The notes: a model not told the origin generated them from the letters alone. DNA of 64,000 bases from Streptomyces sp. NBC_00572 (GCF_026341815.1 NZ_JAPENX010000001.1:5952001-6016000), one strand, 5' to 3'. Positions 23,417 through 32,809 are shown, numbered from the stretch's first letter. A program made the numbers and translations.

Positions 23417-26149
23417 GTGTCTGCGATACCTCGCCGCTCCCTCCTCAAGGCCGCCGCCGTGGCCGGAGCCGCCGCACAGTTCAGCTGGGTGCTCGGGCGC
23501 GGGGACGCCCGGGCGGCCGCGCCCGCCGAGACCCCGGCGGCCGACCGGCCCGCGACCGTCACCTGGCTGGAGCCCGGTGGGCTCGGTGCCGCCGCCGGAT
23601 CGACCTTCGGCGTCGCCTGGCCCAAGGGCGTCCACCCCGGGGACCGGGCCTTCGCGCTCACCGCCGCCGACGGCACCGACGTCCCCGTGCAGACCTGGAC
23701 CACCGCCCGCTGGCCCGACGGCTCCCTCAAGTGGACCGCGCATGCCGTCGGACCCGAGGCCGCCGGGGTCGAGCGGTTCACCCTCGCGCCCGGGACCCCG
23801 GCGACCGTCGCGAAGACCGTCTCCGTGACCGAGACCGGCCGCCGGATCACCGTCGACACCGGCATCGTCCGGGCCGTCGTCTCCAAGGACGGCGGGAAAC
23901 TCGTCGAGTCCGTCACCCGCGACGGCGTGAAGATCGCCACCGACGGCCGGCTCGTCCTGCTCCGCCAGAGCGACCTCGACGACGGCGACCACGGCAACGC
24001 CAAGTGGGACCGGTTCGACGGCGAGATCTCCGGCGCCGTCGTCGAACAGAGCGGCCCCGTCCGGGCCGTGGTCCGCATCGACGGAAAGCACCGCAAGGGG
24101 AGCCGGAGTTGGCTGCCGTTCTCGGTGCGCCTCTACTTCTACGCGGGCTCCGAGTCCTTCCGCATGGTCCACACCATCACCTACGACGGCGACCAGCAGA
24201 AGGACTTCATCCGCGGCCTCGGGGTCCGCTTCACCGTGCCCATGCGGGACGCCGCGTACGACCGGCACGTCCGCATCGCCGGTGAGGGCGCCGGGTTCCT
24301 CACCGAGGCCGTCCAGGGGATCACCGGCCTGCGCCGCGACCCCGGCGCCGCCGTCCGTACCGCCCAGGTCAAGGGTGAGAAGCTGCCCGACCCCGCCACC
24401 TGGGACCAGCGCGTCACCACCCGCATGCAGTACGTCCCCACCTGGGGCGACTACACCCTCGCCCAGCTCTCCGCCGACGGCTTCAGCCTCCGCAAGCGCA
24501 CCAAGTCCGGCCACGGCTGGATCCCGGCCGGCGGCGGCCGGCGCGCCAGCGGCTTCGGCTACGTCGGCGGCGTGACCGGCGGACTCTCCTTCGGGATGCG
24601 GGACTTCTGGCAGAAGCACCCGGCCCAGCTCGACATCCGGGGCGCGGCCGGCGACGCCGCCGAGGTCACCCTCTGGCTCTGGTCGCCCGAGGCCCAGCCC
24701 ATGGACCTGCGCTTCTACCACGACGGCATGGGGCAGGACACCTTCCCCGAGCAACTCGAAGGCCTCAACATCACCTACGAGGACCACGAGCCCGGCTTCG
24801 GCACCCCCTATGGCATCGCCCGCACCAGTGAGCTGATGTTCTGGGCCAACGCCGCCACCCCCACCGCCTCCACGCTCGTCGCCCAGGCGGCCGCCGTCCG
24901 TACCCCTCCGCAGCTCGCCGCCAGTCCCGAAGACCTGGTCCGCGCACGGGTGTTCGGCGGGCTGTTCTCGCCCGTCGACCGTTCCACCCCGGCGAAGGCG
25001 ACGATCGAGGACCACCTCGACTACCTCTTCACGTACTACAAGGACCAGGTGGAGCAGCGCCGTTGGTACGGCTTCTGGGACTACGGCGACATCATGCACA
25101 CCTACGACGAGGACCGGCACCAGTGGCGGTACGACGTCGGCGGCTATGCCTGGGACAACTCCGAGCTCTCGCCCGACCTGTGGCTCTGGTACGCGTACCT
25201 GCGCTCCGGCCGCTCCGACGTGTTCCGCTTCGCCGAGGCCATGACCCGCCACACCGGCGAGGTCGACGTCTACCACCTGGGCAAGTGGGCGGGCCTCGGC
25301 ACCCGCCACGGCGTCCAGCACTTCGCCGACAGCGCGAAGCAGCAGCGCATCTCCACCGCCGTCTACCGTCGTCCCTACTACTTCCTCACCGCCGACGAAC
25401 GCGTCGGCGACCTCATGCACGACCTGGTCGACTCCGACGAGACCTTCCTCGTCCTCGATCCCATCCGCAAGATCCGCACCGAGCCCTACACCCCCGACCG
25501 CCACGCCCTCTCCATCGGCTTCGGCACCGACTGGAGCGGTCTCGCCGCCGCCTGGCTCACCGAGTGGGAGCGCGGCGGCCCCAAGGCGGCCAAGGCCGAG
25601 GCCCGGTTGCGCTCCACCATGGAGACCATCGCCGCCCAGCCCAACGGCTTCGTCCAGGGCACCGGCCTCTACGACCTCGACACCGGCCGCTTCGCGATCG
25701 CCGACAAGCCCGTCGTCGGCGTCTCCCACCTCTCCGCGATGTTCGGCCTGGTCGAGATGTGCGCCGAGCTCATCGACCTCGTCGACCAGCCGAAGTTCAA
25801 GGAGGCCTGGCTCGACTACTGCCGCTACTTCAACGCCTCCAAGACCGAACAGGCCGCCCGCTACGGCCAGAACTTCGGCACCCTCCTCCTCTTCCAGGGC
25901 CACTCGCGCCAGGACGCCTACGCCGCCGCCCAGTCGAACGACACCAAGCTCGCCCAGCGCGCCTGGGCCAAGTTCGACAAGAGCGACGGCTACACCGCCG
26001 CCATGGTCTGGGACAAGACGCCGGTCCAGGGCTCCGCCGCCCTCGAACCGGGCTACGAGCACCTGTGGATCAGCACCAACACCACGGCCCTCTACGGCCT
26101 GGCCGCCATCCAGAACCTCGCCCTCGTCGGCGACCACCTGCCCAAGTGA
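23417..26149 (+). CDS. PL26-type exo-rhamnogalacturonan lyase
   Basis: A 910-residue secreted enzyme with a Tat signal (PRRSLLKAAAVAGAAAQFSW, cleavage near RAAA). The body resembles the exo-rhamnogalacturonan lyase family (PcRGLX, PL26), which releases unsaturated galacturonosyl-rhamnose from RG-I chain ends: an N-terminal beta domain (about 40-300), a central region with YGFWDYGDIMHTYDE, and an alpha-toroid-like helical C-terminal part containing GTRHGVQHFADSAK and ALEPGYEHLWISTNT. GTG at 23417 is chosen because AAAGGAG lies five bases upstream and the Tat motif then begins at residue 6; an ATG at 23396 is possible. Next gene (CE12) follows by 17 bases. Family assignment is from overall pattern, without visible catalytic proof. 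Confidence 0.8.
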   Translation: MSAIPRRSLLKAAAVAGAAAQFSWVLGRGDARAAAPAETPAADRPATVTWLEPGGLGAAAGSTFGVAWPKGVHPGDRAFALTAADGTDVPVQTWTTARWPDGSLKWTAHAVGPEAAGVERFTLAPGTPATVAKTVSVTETGRRITVDTGIVRAVVSKDGGKLVESVTRDGVKIATDGRLVLLRQSDLDDGDHGNAKWDRFDGEISGAVVEQSGPVRAVVRIDGKHRKGSRSWLPFSVRLYFYAGSESFRMVHTITYDGDQQKDFIRGLGVRFTVPMRDAAYDRHVRIAGEGAGFLTEAVQGITGLRRDPGAAVRTAQVKGEKLPDPATWDQRVTTRMQYVPTWGDYTLAQLSADGFSLRKRTKSGHGWIPAGGGRRASGFGYVGGVTGGLSFGMRDFWQKHPAQLDIRGAAGDAAEVTLWLWSPEAQPMDLRFYHDGMGQDTFPEQLEGLNITYEDHEPGFGTPYGIARTSELMFWANAATPTASTLVAQAAAVRTPPQLAASPEDLVRARVFGGLFSPVDRSTPAKATIEDHLDYLFTYYKDQVEQRRWYGFWDYGDIMHTYDEDRHQWRYDVGGYAWDNSELSPDLWLWYAYLRSGRSDVFRFAEAMTRHTGEVDVYHLGKWAGLGTRHGVQHFADSAKQQRISTAVYRRPYYFLTADERVGDLMHDLVDSDETFLVLDPIRKIRTEPYTPDRHALSIGFGTDWSGLAAAWLTEWERGGPKAAKAEARLRSTMETIAAQPNGFVQGTGLYDLDTGRFAIADKPVVGVSHLSAMFGLVEMCAELIDLVDQPKFKEAWLDYCRYFNASKTEQAARYGQNFGTLLLFQGHSRQDAYAAAQSNDTKLAQRAWAKFDKSDGYTAAMVWDKTPVQGSAALEPGYEHLWISTNTTALYGLAAIQNLALVGDHLPK

Positions 26150-26166
26150 CCACCGGAGGCACCACG

Positions 26167-27246
26167 ATGAGGAAGAGAGCGCTGCTCGCCGCCGCGGCGA
26201 CCCTGCTCGGCACCCTGGCCGGCGCACCCGCCGCCCACGCCGCCCCCGCCCACGGCCCCCACGGCCAGGGGCTCGACCACTGCACCACCGCCACGACCTC
26301 GGACAACCTCTCGGACACCGCGTCCCTCAGCTGCCACTTCGCCGTCCCGCCCGGCACGTACGACGTCACCGTGACCCTCGGCGGCGACTCCGCCGGATCC
26401 ACCGCCGTCAGCGGCGAGACCCGGCGCGCGCTGCTCGCCGAGACCGCCACCGAGGCCGGACAGCGCGTCCGGCGCTCGTTCACCGTGGACGTACGCGACC
26501 CGGAGGGCGAACCCACCGGACCGGCCGGAAGCCCCGGACTCGACCTGCTCCTCGGCGGCTCCGCACCCCGCGTCACCGCGCTCCGGGTCACCCCCGCCCG
26601 CGCGGCCCGCCGGCTCTTCCTCGTCGGGGACTCGACGGTCTGCGACCAGCCGGGCGACCCGTACACCGGCTGGGGTCAGCTCCTCCCCGCCCATCTGAAG
26701 CGGGGTATCGCGGTCGCCAACCACGCCGACTCCGGAGAGAGCACCGTCACGTTCCTGGAGAACCCGGCCCTCTTCGAGCGGGTCGAGGCCGCGATCCGGC
26801 CCGGCGACCCCGTCCTGATCCAGCTCGCCCACAACGACAAGCAGACGGACGCCGCCACCTACCGCGCGAACCTCACCACCCTGGTCGAGCGGGTACGAGC
26901 GCGGGGCGGCGAACCCGTCCTCGTCACCCCGATCGTCCGCCGCTGGTTCAACGCCGACGGCACCCTGAACAACGCCGTCGCCTTGCTCGTGAACGGCCTC
27001 GGCGTGGACCACCCCGCCGAGATCCGCGCCCTCGCCGCGACCCTGGGCACCCCGCTGATCGACCTCACCGCCCTCACCAGGGCGCGGGTCGAGGAGCTGG
27101 GCCCCGAGGCCTCCAAGGCGCTCTACCTGACGACGGAGAAGCGGGACAACACCCACACCTCGGTGCGCGGGGCCACGGAGTACGCGGCCCTCGTCGCGGC
27201 GGAGCTGCGGGCCCGTGGAATCGTCCCGGGGCGGCTGCTCCGCTAG
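26167..27246 (+). CDS. Secreted CE12 rhamnogalacturonan acetylesterase
   Basis: A 359-residue exported SGNH esterase that removes acetyl groups from galacturonic acid in RG-I so lyases can act. Signal peptide to about residue 26 (GAPAAHAAP). An extra N-terminal beta-sandwich (about 35-140) precedes the hydrolase. The catalytic Ser is in FLVGDSTVCDQ, the oxyanion Asn in LAHNDKQTD, and the Asp/His pair in DNTHTSVRGATEY. The N-terminal domain is also seen in some CE12 proteins such as YesY-type enzymes. Last gene of the import operon; no clear terminator, but a MITE-like 75-bp element follows at once. Confidence 0.9.
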   Translation: MRKRALLAAAATLLGTLAGAPAAHAAPAHGPHGQGLDHCTTATTSDNLSDTASLSCHFAVPPGTYDVTVTLGGDSAGSTAVSGETRRALLAETATEAGQRVRRSFTVDVRDPEGEPTGPAGSPGLDLLLGGSAPRVTALRVTPARAARRLFLVGDSTVCDQPGDPYTGWGQLLPAHLKRGIAVANHADSGESTVTFLENPALFERVEAAIRPGDPVLIQLAHNDKQTDAATYRANLTTLVERVRARGGEPVLVTPIVRRWFNADGTLNNAVALLVNGLGVDHPAEIRALAATLGTPLIDLTALTRARVEELGPEASKALYLTTEKRDNTHTSVRGATEYAALVAAELRARGIVPGRLLR

Positions 27247-27321
27247 GGGGTGTCTTGTCGATCAGGCCGGGCTCGCGGCGTCTGGCACGCCTTGATCCGA
27301 CGCCAATGGTCAGACAGCCCC
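27247..27321. mobile_element. Possible 75-bp IS remnant or MITE
   Basis: Begins GGGG-TGTCT and ends AGACA-GCCCC, imperfect inverted ends differing by one inserted base. It begins directly after the CE12 stop codon, contains no open frame, and looks like the end sequence of a Streptomyces insertion element. No target duplication is obvious. This is a pattern-based guess. Confidence 0.35.
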
Positions 27322-27430
27322 TGGGGCCGGAGGGCCGCCGCTCTTGGACGCCCTGGCCGAAACGCATCTACTATGCCGGTGATCATCGCCGCCGTGCCCT
27401 TACACGGCGGCGTCGCCGTGTCCCGGGGGG

Positions 27431-27440
27431 GAAACGTTTC
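27431..27440. promoter_or_regulatory. LacI-type palindrome GAAACGTTTC before the DUF4328 gene
   Basis: Perfect 10-bp palindrome ending one base before the ATG at 27441, preceded by a G-run that must serve as ribosome site. The same decamer lies upstream of the PL4 gene at 33520-33529. Confidence 0.5.
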
Positions 27441-28040
27441 ATGGATGCGTACAACGTGCCGGTCGGACCGGCCGCCGTGCGGGGCCCGCGGTTCAGGTTC
27501 CGCAATCCGGTCGGACCGGCCCTCGTGGTCCAGTCGCTGATCGCCACCCAGGCCCTCGCCGACGTGTACATCATCGCGACCGGCGGCAAGGACTCACCCT
27601 GGCTCGCCGAGGACATGGTCCCGTTCCCGGCCGTGCTCCAGGTGGCGTGCTGGATCGCGTTCCTCTTCTGGTTCGTCCGCGTCCGCTCCAACGCCGAGGT
27701 CCTTGCCCCGGGCAGTCACAAGCACACCGTGGGCTTCGCCATCGGCGCCTGGGCCATCCCGCTCGCCATGTGGTGGATGCCGCGCCGCATCACCCTCGAC
27801 ATCCACCGGGCCGGCGGCCCGCCCCGCGACGCGTGGCTCATCAACGCCTGGTGGTTCGTCTGGCTCGTCGACGGCCCGTTCTCGGTCGCCTTCCACCTCG
27901 GGGTCCTCGATCAGACGGACTACCGCAACCCGGTCGACCAGGGCCTCAACATCCTGTGTGCGATCCTCGCGATCGCGGTCATCCGCCGGGTGACCGCCGC
28001 CCAGCCCGCAGGCCCCCTGCCGTACTTCAACATGACCTGA
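27441..28040 (+). CDS. DUF4328 membrane protein
   Basis: A 199-residue integral membrane protein with about four hydrophobic segments (VVQSLIATQALADVYIIA, VLQVACWIAFLFWFVRV, GFAIGAWAIPLAMWWMP, ILCAILAIAVI). The WFVRVRSNAEVLAPG motif after the second segment is the hallmark of DUF4328, a family common in streptomycetes with no known function. It has no evident role in sugar use and may be a bystander, though the LacI-like palindrome at its start is unexpected. Convergent with GH2. Confidence 0.75.
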   Translation: MDAYNVPVGPAAVRGPRFRFRNPVGPALVVQSLIATQALADVYIIATGGKDSPWLAEDMVPFPAVLQVACWIAFLFWFVRVRSNAEVLAPGSHKHTVGFAIGAWAIPLAMWWMPRRITLDIHRAGGPPRDAWLINAWWFVWLVDGPFSVAFHLGVLDQTDYRNPVDQGLNILCAILAIAVIRRVTAAQPAGPLPYFNMT

Positions 28041-28041
28041 G

Positions 28042-28068
28042 CCCCGGCCCCCCACCGGGGGACCGGGG
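28042..28068. terminator. Bidirectional terminator between DUF4328 and GH2 genes
   Basis: A 12-bp stem (28042-28053 with 28057-28068) with one C-A mismatch and a 3-base loop, filling the 37-base gap between convergent genes. Confidence 0.75.
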
Positions 28069-28077
28069 ACGCGACGG

Positions 28078-30969
28078 TCAGCCGAGCGGGGTGAAGGCGA
28101 GGGAGAAGGCGGCCGGGGCCGCGTCGAGCCGGTACTCCGGCAGCACCCCCGGTCCGCAGGACTGGGAGCCGATGCCGTGCTGGGCGTGGTCCAGGTGCAG
28201 CCACAGCGTGTCGCCCGGGACCAGCTCGCCGCGGTGGGTCGCCGCGTCCAGTTGCTCGGTGGTCCAGCGGCGGGCGGTGAACGCGAACGCCGGGTCGCCC
28301 TCCACCCGTACGCCCCCCGTCGGGGACGTCAGCTCCACCCACCGCGTGTCGATCCGGGCCCCGTTCTCCTGCGGCCGCAGGTACGGGGTCTGGAGCGCGT
28401 CCACGGTCGCCTCCCAGCGGCCGAGCCGCGCCGCCGCCCGGGTGTCGGGGTACGCCTCGCCCGGCCCCGCCCCGTACCAGTCGACCCGGTCCAGGGGGGC
28501 CGGCAGACCGAGCCTCACCCCGAGCCGGGGCAGCGGCACCCGCCAGTCGCCGTCCGGGACCACCTCGACCGCGAGGCGCAGTGCCGTGCCGTCCGAGGTC
28601 CAGCGGTACGTGGTGCGGAGCCCGACGTCCGACGCGGCCGGTGCGACCCGCGACCGCACGGTCAACCCCTCCTCGTCCAGGAGGACTTCGTCCGTACGGT
28701 GCCGCATCCGGTGCAGGCCGAGCTCGCGCCAGAGCGGCCCGTGGCGCTCGTCGGGCTGCCAGGGCGCGCCGTCGTCGTTGTCCGTCGGCGCCCGCCACAC
28801 GTCGAGGCGCGGGCCGGCGGTGACAGGGAGGGACCCGAGTGCCGACAGCGCACCGGTCCGGGCGTCGAAGACGCCGGGGCCGAGCGTGATCCGGTCCGAG
28901 GTGCGAGACGGGTGCGCGCGGGTCGGGGGAGCCGGGCGGACGGGTGCGGAGACCGGGATCTGTCCCCAGGCGACCTCGTGCCCGGCGGGCGCCCACGCGG
29001 TGTCCGCCGCGAGCAACGCCCGTACCGTCCACAGGGTTTCCGCACCTTCGCGATGAGCGGGCGGTACGGGAAGCGCGACCCGGGCGCTCGCCCCGGCGGC
29101 GAGCACGGGCACCTCCAGGGGGCCGGTGGCGAGCGTCTCGCCGTCGGCGAGGAAGGACCAGGTGAAGGCGAGATGTGCGAGGTCGGCGACGTCGTGGCCG
29201 TTGGTCACCAGGGCCGCGCCGGGTCCTCCGTCGGCGATGCGGACCGGCTCGACGACCTTCTTGTACTCCAGGAGTCCCGGCGACGGCGTCCGGTCGGGGA
29301 ACAGCAGTCCGTCACAGACGAAGTTGCCGTCGTGCAGTTCCTCCCCGAAGTCGCCGCCGTAGCCGTACCCGTGGACCGGATGGACGAGGCCGTGGTCGAT
29401 CCACTCCCAGACGAAGCCGCCCTGGCAGCGCTCGTACGTCTCGAAGAGCCGCTGGTAGTCGGCGAGTCCACCGGGGCCGTTGCCCATCGCGTGCGCGTAC
29501 TCGCAGAGAATGAAGGGGAGTTGCGCGCGGGCGGCGGGTCCCCCGTCGGTGCGGCGGCCGATCTCCTCGACCTCGGCGTGCGGCGGATACATCCGCGAGT
29601 AGACGTCGGTGTCCGCGCAGGAACGGTCGCCCTCGTAGTGGACCGGGCGGGACGGGTCCCGGTCGCGGATCCACCGCGCCATCGCGGTGAGCCCCGCCCC
29701 GGTGCCGCACTCGTTGCCCAGCGACCACATCACCACCGACGGGTGGTTCTTGTCCCGCTCGACCAGGCGGGCCGCCCGGTCGAGCAGTGCCGGGGTCCAG
29801 CGGACGTCGTCGACCGGATTGCCCCGCCAGGCGAAGTCCTCGAAGCCGTGGGTCTCCAGGTCGCCCTCGTCGATCACCCAGAGCCCGTACGCGTCGCAGA
29901 GGTCGAGGAAGGCGGGGTGCGGCGGGTAGTGGGAGGTGCGGACGGCGTTGATGTTGTGCCGCTTCATCGACTCGACGTCCTCCCGCATGGTCGCGAGGTC
30001 CAGGCTGCGCCCGCGCTCCGGGTGGAACTCGTGCCGGTTCACGCCCCGGAAGAGCACCCGGCGCCCGTTCACCGTCATCACGCCGTTCTCGACCGCCACC
30101 GTCCGGAACCCGACGCGCAGCGGGACCCGCTCCCCGCCGGCCGCGAGCTCGGCCTCGTACAGTCGGGGGACCTCGGCGCTCCACGGCTCGACCGCGACCG
30201 TGACCGCCTCCCCGGTGGCGAAGTCAAGCCCGAGCTCCGGCACCGTGATCCGGCCCGCCACGTCGCCCTCGCACTCCACCCGCAGGGTGCCGGTGCCGGT
30301 GACGTGGTCGTACGAGGCACGGACGAAGAAGTCGCGGGGCGCGCCCTCCGGCCGGTGCAGCAGCGTCACGTCACGGAAGACGCCCGGCAGCCACCACTGG
30401 TCCTGGTCCTCCAGGTAGGAGCCGGAGGACCACTGGTGGACGCGGAGGGCGAGGACGTTGTCCCGGGCCTTCAGGAGGTGGCCGACGGCGAACTCGTGGG
30501 CGAGGCGCGAGCCCTTGAACTCGCCCAGCTCCGCGCCGTTGAGCCAGACCCGTGCACAGGACTCGACCCCGTCGAGGCGCAGGACCGCCCCACCGGTCGC
30601 GGGCCAGTCGGCGGGCAGGTCGAAGCGGCGCAGATGGTCACCGGTCGGGTTCTCGGCGGGGACGCGGGGTGGGTCGACGGGGAAGGGATAGCGGACATTG
30701 GTGTAGGCGGGGCCGCCGTACTCCCCGGGCGCCTCGCTCCCCTTGCCCTGGAGGACCCAGTGGCCCGGCACCGCGACCGTTCCCCAGTCGCTCGCGTCGT
30801 ACTCGGGAGCCGCGAAGGCCAGGTCCTCGGCGTCGGCGGTGGGGGAGAGGCGGAACGCCCAATCGCCGTTCAGGGAGAGGGCGGGGGCGTCGGAGCGGGC
30901 GTACCAGGCGCGGGGCGGGAGCGTGCCTCGGCCGGGGGAGACGTCTTCGTACCAGGGCAGGGCGGACAT
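28078..30969 (-). CDS. GH2 beta-galactosidase (LacZ type)
   Basis: A 963-residue intracellular enzyme with the five-domain LacZ layout: jelly roll (LSLNGDWAFRLSP), Ig-like domain, TIM barrel (RRVLFRGVNRHEFHPERG), a further Ig domain, and the C-terminal beta-galactosidase small-chain domain (RWTSDGTALRLAVEVVPDG, WYGAGPGEAYPDTR). The acid/base Glu lies in SLGNECGTGAG and the nucleophile in ILCEYAHAMGNGPG. ATG at 30969 has AGGAGG upstream. It would split galactose from galactan side chains of RG-I or from xyloglucan. Divergent from a LacI regulator with a shared operator, so probably under its control. Confidence 0.95.
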   Translation of the reverse strand: MSALPWYEDVSPGRGTLPPRAWYARSDAPALSLNGDWAFRLSPTADAEDLAFAAPEYDASDWGTVAVPGHWVLQGKGSEAPGEYGGPAYTNVRYPFPVDPPRVPAENPTGDHLRRFDLPADWPATGGAVLRLDGVESCARVWLNGAELGEFKGSRLAHEFAVGHLLKARDNVLALRVHQWSSGSYLEDQDQWWLPGVFRDVTLLHRPEGAPRDFFVRASYDHVTGTGTLRVECEGDVAGRITVPELGLDFATGEAVTVAVEPWSAEVPRLYEAELAAGGERVPLRVGFRTVAVENGVMTVNGRRVLFRGVNRHEFHPERGRSLDLATMREDVESMKRHNINAVRTSHYPPHPAFLDLCDAYGLWVIDEGDLETHGFEDFAWRGNPVDDVRWTPALLDRAARLVERDKNHPSVVMWSLGNECGTGAGLTAMARWIRDRDPSRPVHYEGDRSCADTDVYSRMYPPHAEVEEIGRRTDGGPAARAQLPFILCEYAHAMGNGPGGLADYQRLFETYERCQGGFVWEWIDHGLVHPVHGYGYGGDFGEELHDGNFVCDGLLFPDRTPSPGLLEYKKVVEPVRIADGGPGAALVTNGHDVADLAHLAFTWSFLADGETLATGPLEVPVLAAGASARVALPVPPAHREGAETLWTVRALLAADTAWAPAGHEVAWGQIPVSAPVRPAPPTRAHPSRTSDRITLGPGVFDARTGALSALGSLPVTAGPRLDVWRAPTDNDDGAPWQPDERHGPLWRELGLHRMRHRTDEVLLDEEGLTVRSRVAPAASDVGLRTTYRWTSDGTALRLAVEVVPDGDWRVPLPRLGVRLGLPAPLDRVDWYGAGPGEAYPDTRAAARLGRWEATVDALQTPYLRPQENGARIDTRWVELTSPTGGVRVEGDPAFAFTARRWTTEQLDAATHRGELVPGDTLWLHLDHAQHGIGSQSCGPGVLPEYRLDAAPAAFSLAFTPLG

Positions 30970-31016
30970 GGTCCTCCTGTCGGAGAGAGGGAGAGAAAGG
31001 GGAGCTCAGTGGCTGT

Positions 31017-31029
31017 GAAAGCGCTTGCT
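31017..31029. promoter_or_regulatory. LacI-type operator GAAAGCGCTTGCT between GH2 and the LacI gene
   Basis: Located 48 bases upstream of the GH2 start in the divergent gap. The identical 13-mer, in the other orientation, sits on the predicted start point of the rhamnogalacturonan import operon (19491-19503). Confidence 0.7.
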
Positions 31030-31206
31030 GTCCCGTGTCCATCCCATCGCGTGGCACGCCCCCGCACAACCCCGCCCGGGCGTCGGACCCTTGGACTCTT
31101 CGCGACCCGCCTGGACAGCTCGACGAGCGGCCGCTTAGGGTCGGGGTCCGAATCATCGACGGGCGCCGTGCGCCCGGAACACCGGGAACACCCGAGGAGC
31201 GCGCAC

Positions 31207-32289
31207 GTGGTCACCCTCGCCGATGTCGCCCGCCACGCCGGGGTGTCGGCCAGCACCGTCAGCTACGTGCTCAGCGGCAAACGCTCCATATCCGCCCCCA
31301 CCCGCGAGCGGATCCAGCACAGCATCGACACCCTCGGCTACCGGCCGCACGCCGGCGCCCGCGCGCTCGCCAGCAGCCGCACCGACATCCTCGCCCTGAT
31401 GATGCCACTGCGCACCGGCCTCTACGTGCCGGTCATGATGGAGATCGCGATGGCCGTCACCACCACGGCCCGCTCCCACGGCTACGACGTGCTGCTGCTC
31501 ACCGGCGAGGAAGGCCCCGAAGCCGTCCGCCGCGTCGAGGGCAGCGCCATCGCCGACGCCATGATCGTCATGGACGTCGGACTGGACGACCCGCGGCTCC
31601 CCTGCCTCCAGGAGGCCGAACGGCCCGCCGTCCTCATCGGGCTCCCCACCGAATCCGCGGAAGCCGCCGACACCGCCGGACTCGACTGCGTCGACCTCGA
31701 CTTCGAGGCCGCCGGCGCGCGCTGCGTCGAGCACCTCGCCGGACTCGGCCACACCCACGTCGCCGTCCTCGGCGAACCGCCCGCCGTCTACGAGCGGGGT
31801 ACAGGCTTCGCCGCCCGCACCCTCACCGGACTGCGCGCCGCCGCCGACACCCACGGCGTCGGTCTGCTCCACCGGCCCGTCGACGGCACCTACGCGGCCG
31901 TCGCCGCCGCCGTCACCCGCGTCTTCGAGGAGCGCCCCGGCACCACGGCCCTCGTCGTCCAGAACGAGGCGGCCGTCGAACCGCTGCTCGCGCTCCTGCG
32001 CCACCAGGGCCGCGCCGTGCCCGAGGACGTCTCCGTCCTCGCCATCTGCCCCGACCAGGTCGCCGTCCACGCCTCCGTGCCGCTCACCGCCGTCTCCGTG
32101 CCCGCCCAGGAGATGGGCCGGCTCGCCGTGGAACGGCTCGTCGCGCGTCTCGCCGGGGAGGAACCCAGGGGCACGGAACTGATCCCGCCCCTGCTGACCG
32201 CCCGCGCCAGCACCGGACCGGCCACCACCTTCGGCGCCCCGTCCCCTTCCGCTTCGACCGAGGACCGTCGTGGTCTCGGCAGACACTGA
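31207..32289 (+). CDS. LacI-family transcriptional regulator
   Basis: A 360-residue repressor. The helix-turn-helix begins at residue 3 (TLADVARHAGVSASTVSYVL), followed by RERIQHSIDTLGYRPHAGAR and a sugar-binding sensor domain. GTG at 31207 is chosen because the helix-turn-helix starts immediately and GAGGAG lies seven bases upstream. Divergent from the GH2 gene with a LacI-type box between them; a galactose-containing inducer is likely. Unusually, the last 20 bases overlap the start of an ECF sigma-factor gene. Confidence 0.9.
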   Translation: MVTLADVARHAGVSASTVSYVLSGKRSISAPTRERIQHSIDTLGYRPHAGARALASSRTDILALMMPLRTGLYVPVMMEIAMAVTTTARSHGYDVLLLTGEEGPEAVRRVEGSAIADAMIVMDVGLDDPRLPCLQEAERPAVLIGLPTESAEAADTAGLDCVDLDFEAAGARCVEHLAGLGHTHVAVLGEPPAVYERGTGFAARTLTGLRAAADTHGVGLLHRPVDGTYAAVAAAVTRVFEERPGTTALVVQNEAAVEPLLALLRHQGRAVPEDVSVLAICPDQVAVHASVPLTAVSVPAQEMGRLAVERLVARLAGEEPRGTELIPPLLTARASTGPATTFGAPSPSASTEDRRGLGRH

Positions 32290-32809
32290 GGCCGAGGGGA
32301 GCGCGGCGGAGTTCCGGGCCTTCTTCGAGCGCCACTACGCCGAACTCGCCCGTCTCGCCCATCTGCTGACGGGTGAGACCGACGCCGCCGACGACCTCGC
32401 CGCCGACGCCATGCTCGCCCTCTGGCACCGCTGGGACCGGGTCCGCGCCGCCGATCATCCCGCCGCCTACGCCCGCGGCGTCGTCACCAACCTCGTCCGC
32501 ACCCGGATCCGTGGCACCGTCCGCGAGCGGCGCCGCATCGCCGCCTTCTGGGACCGGCGCCCCGACCACACCGAGGACCCGGACGTCCCCGCCGTCGTCG
32601 ACGTGCGGACGGCGCTTCGCGCCCTGCCCTTCCGCAAGCGGGCCTGTGTCGTCCTCCGGCACGCCTTCGACCTCTCCGAACGCGACACCGCACTCGCGCT
32701 CGGCGTCTCGGTCGGTACGGTCAAGAGCCAGACCGCCAAGGGCATGGCCGAACTCCAGCGGCTGCTCGGCCCCCACGCCGTCACCGAACTCGCCACGGGG
32801 AGGCGCTGA
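32270..32809 (+). CDS. ECF sigma factor, SigE-like family
   Basis: A 179-residue RNA polymerase sigma factor with only regions 2 and 4. Region 2: FRAFFERHYAELARLAHLL and AADDLAADAMLALWHRWDR. Region 4: LRALPFRKRACVVLRHAFDL and VSVGTVKSQTAKGMAEL. The pattern is that of the actinobacterial SigE-like ECF group whose genes are paired with a membrane partner. The GTG at 32270 lies inside the 3' end of the LacI gene, giving a 20-base overlap. The following gene starts on its stop codon (TGATG). Target promoters are unknown. Confidence 0.9.
   Translation: MVSADTEAEGSAAEFRAFFERHYAELARLAHLLTGETDAADDLAADAMLALWHRWDRVRAADHPAAYARGVVTNLVRTRIRGTVRERRRIAAFWDRRPDHTEDPDVPAVVDVRTALRALPFRKRACVVLRHAFDLSERDTALALGVSVGTVKSQTAKGMAELQRLLGPHAVTELATGRR

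Noticed and set aside
28177..31206. Plus-strand frame running into the LacI gene from inside GH2
   Set aside because: The part before 31207 is antisense to GH2; the helix-turn-helix of LacI begins two residues after the GTG at 31207 with a good ribosome site.
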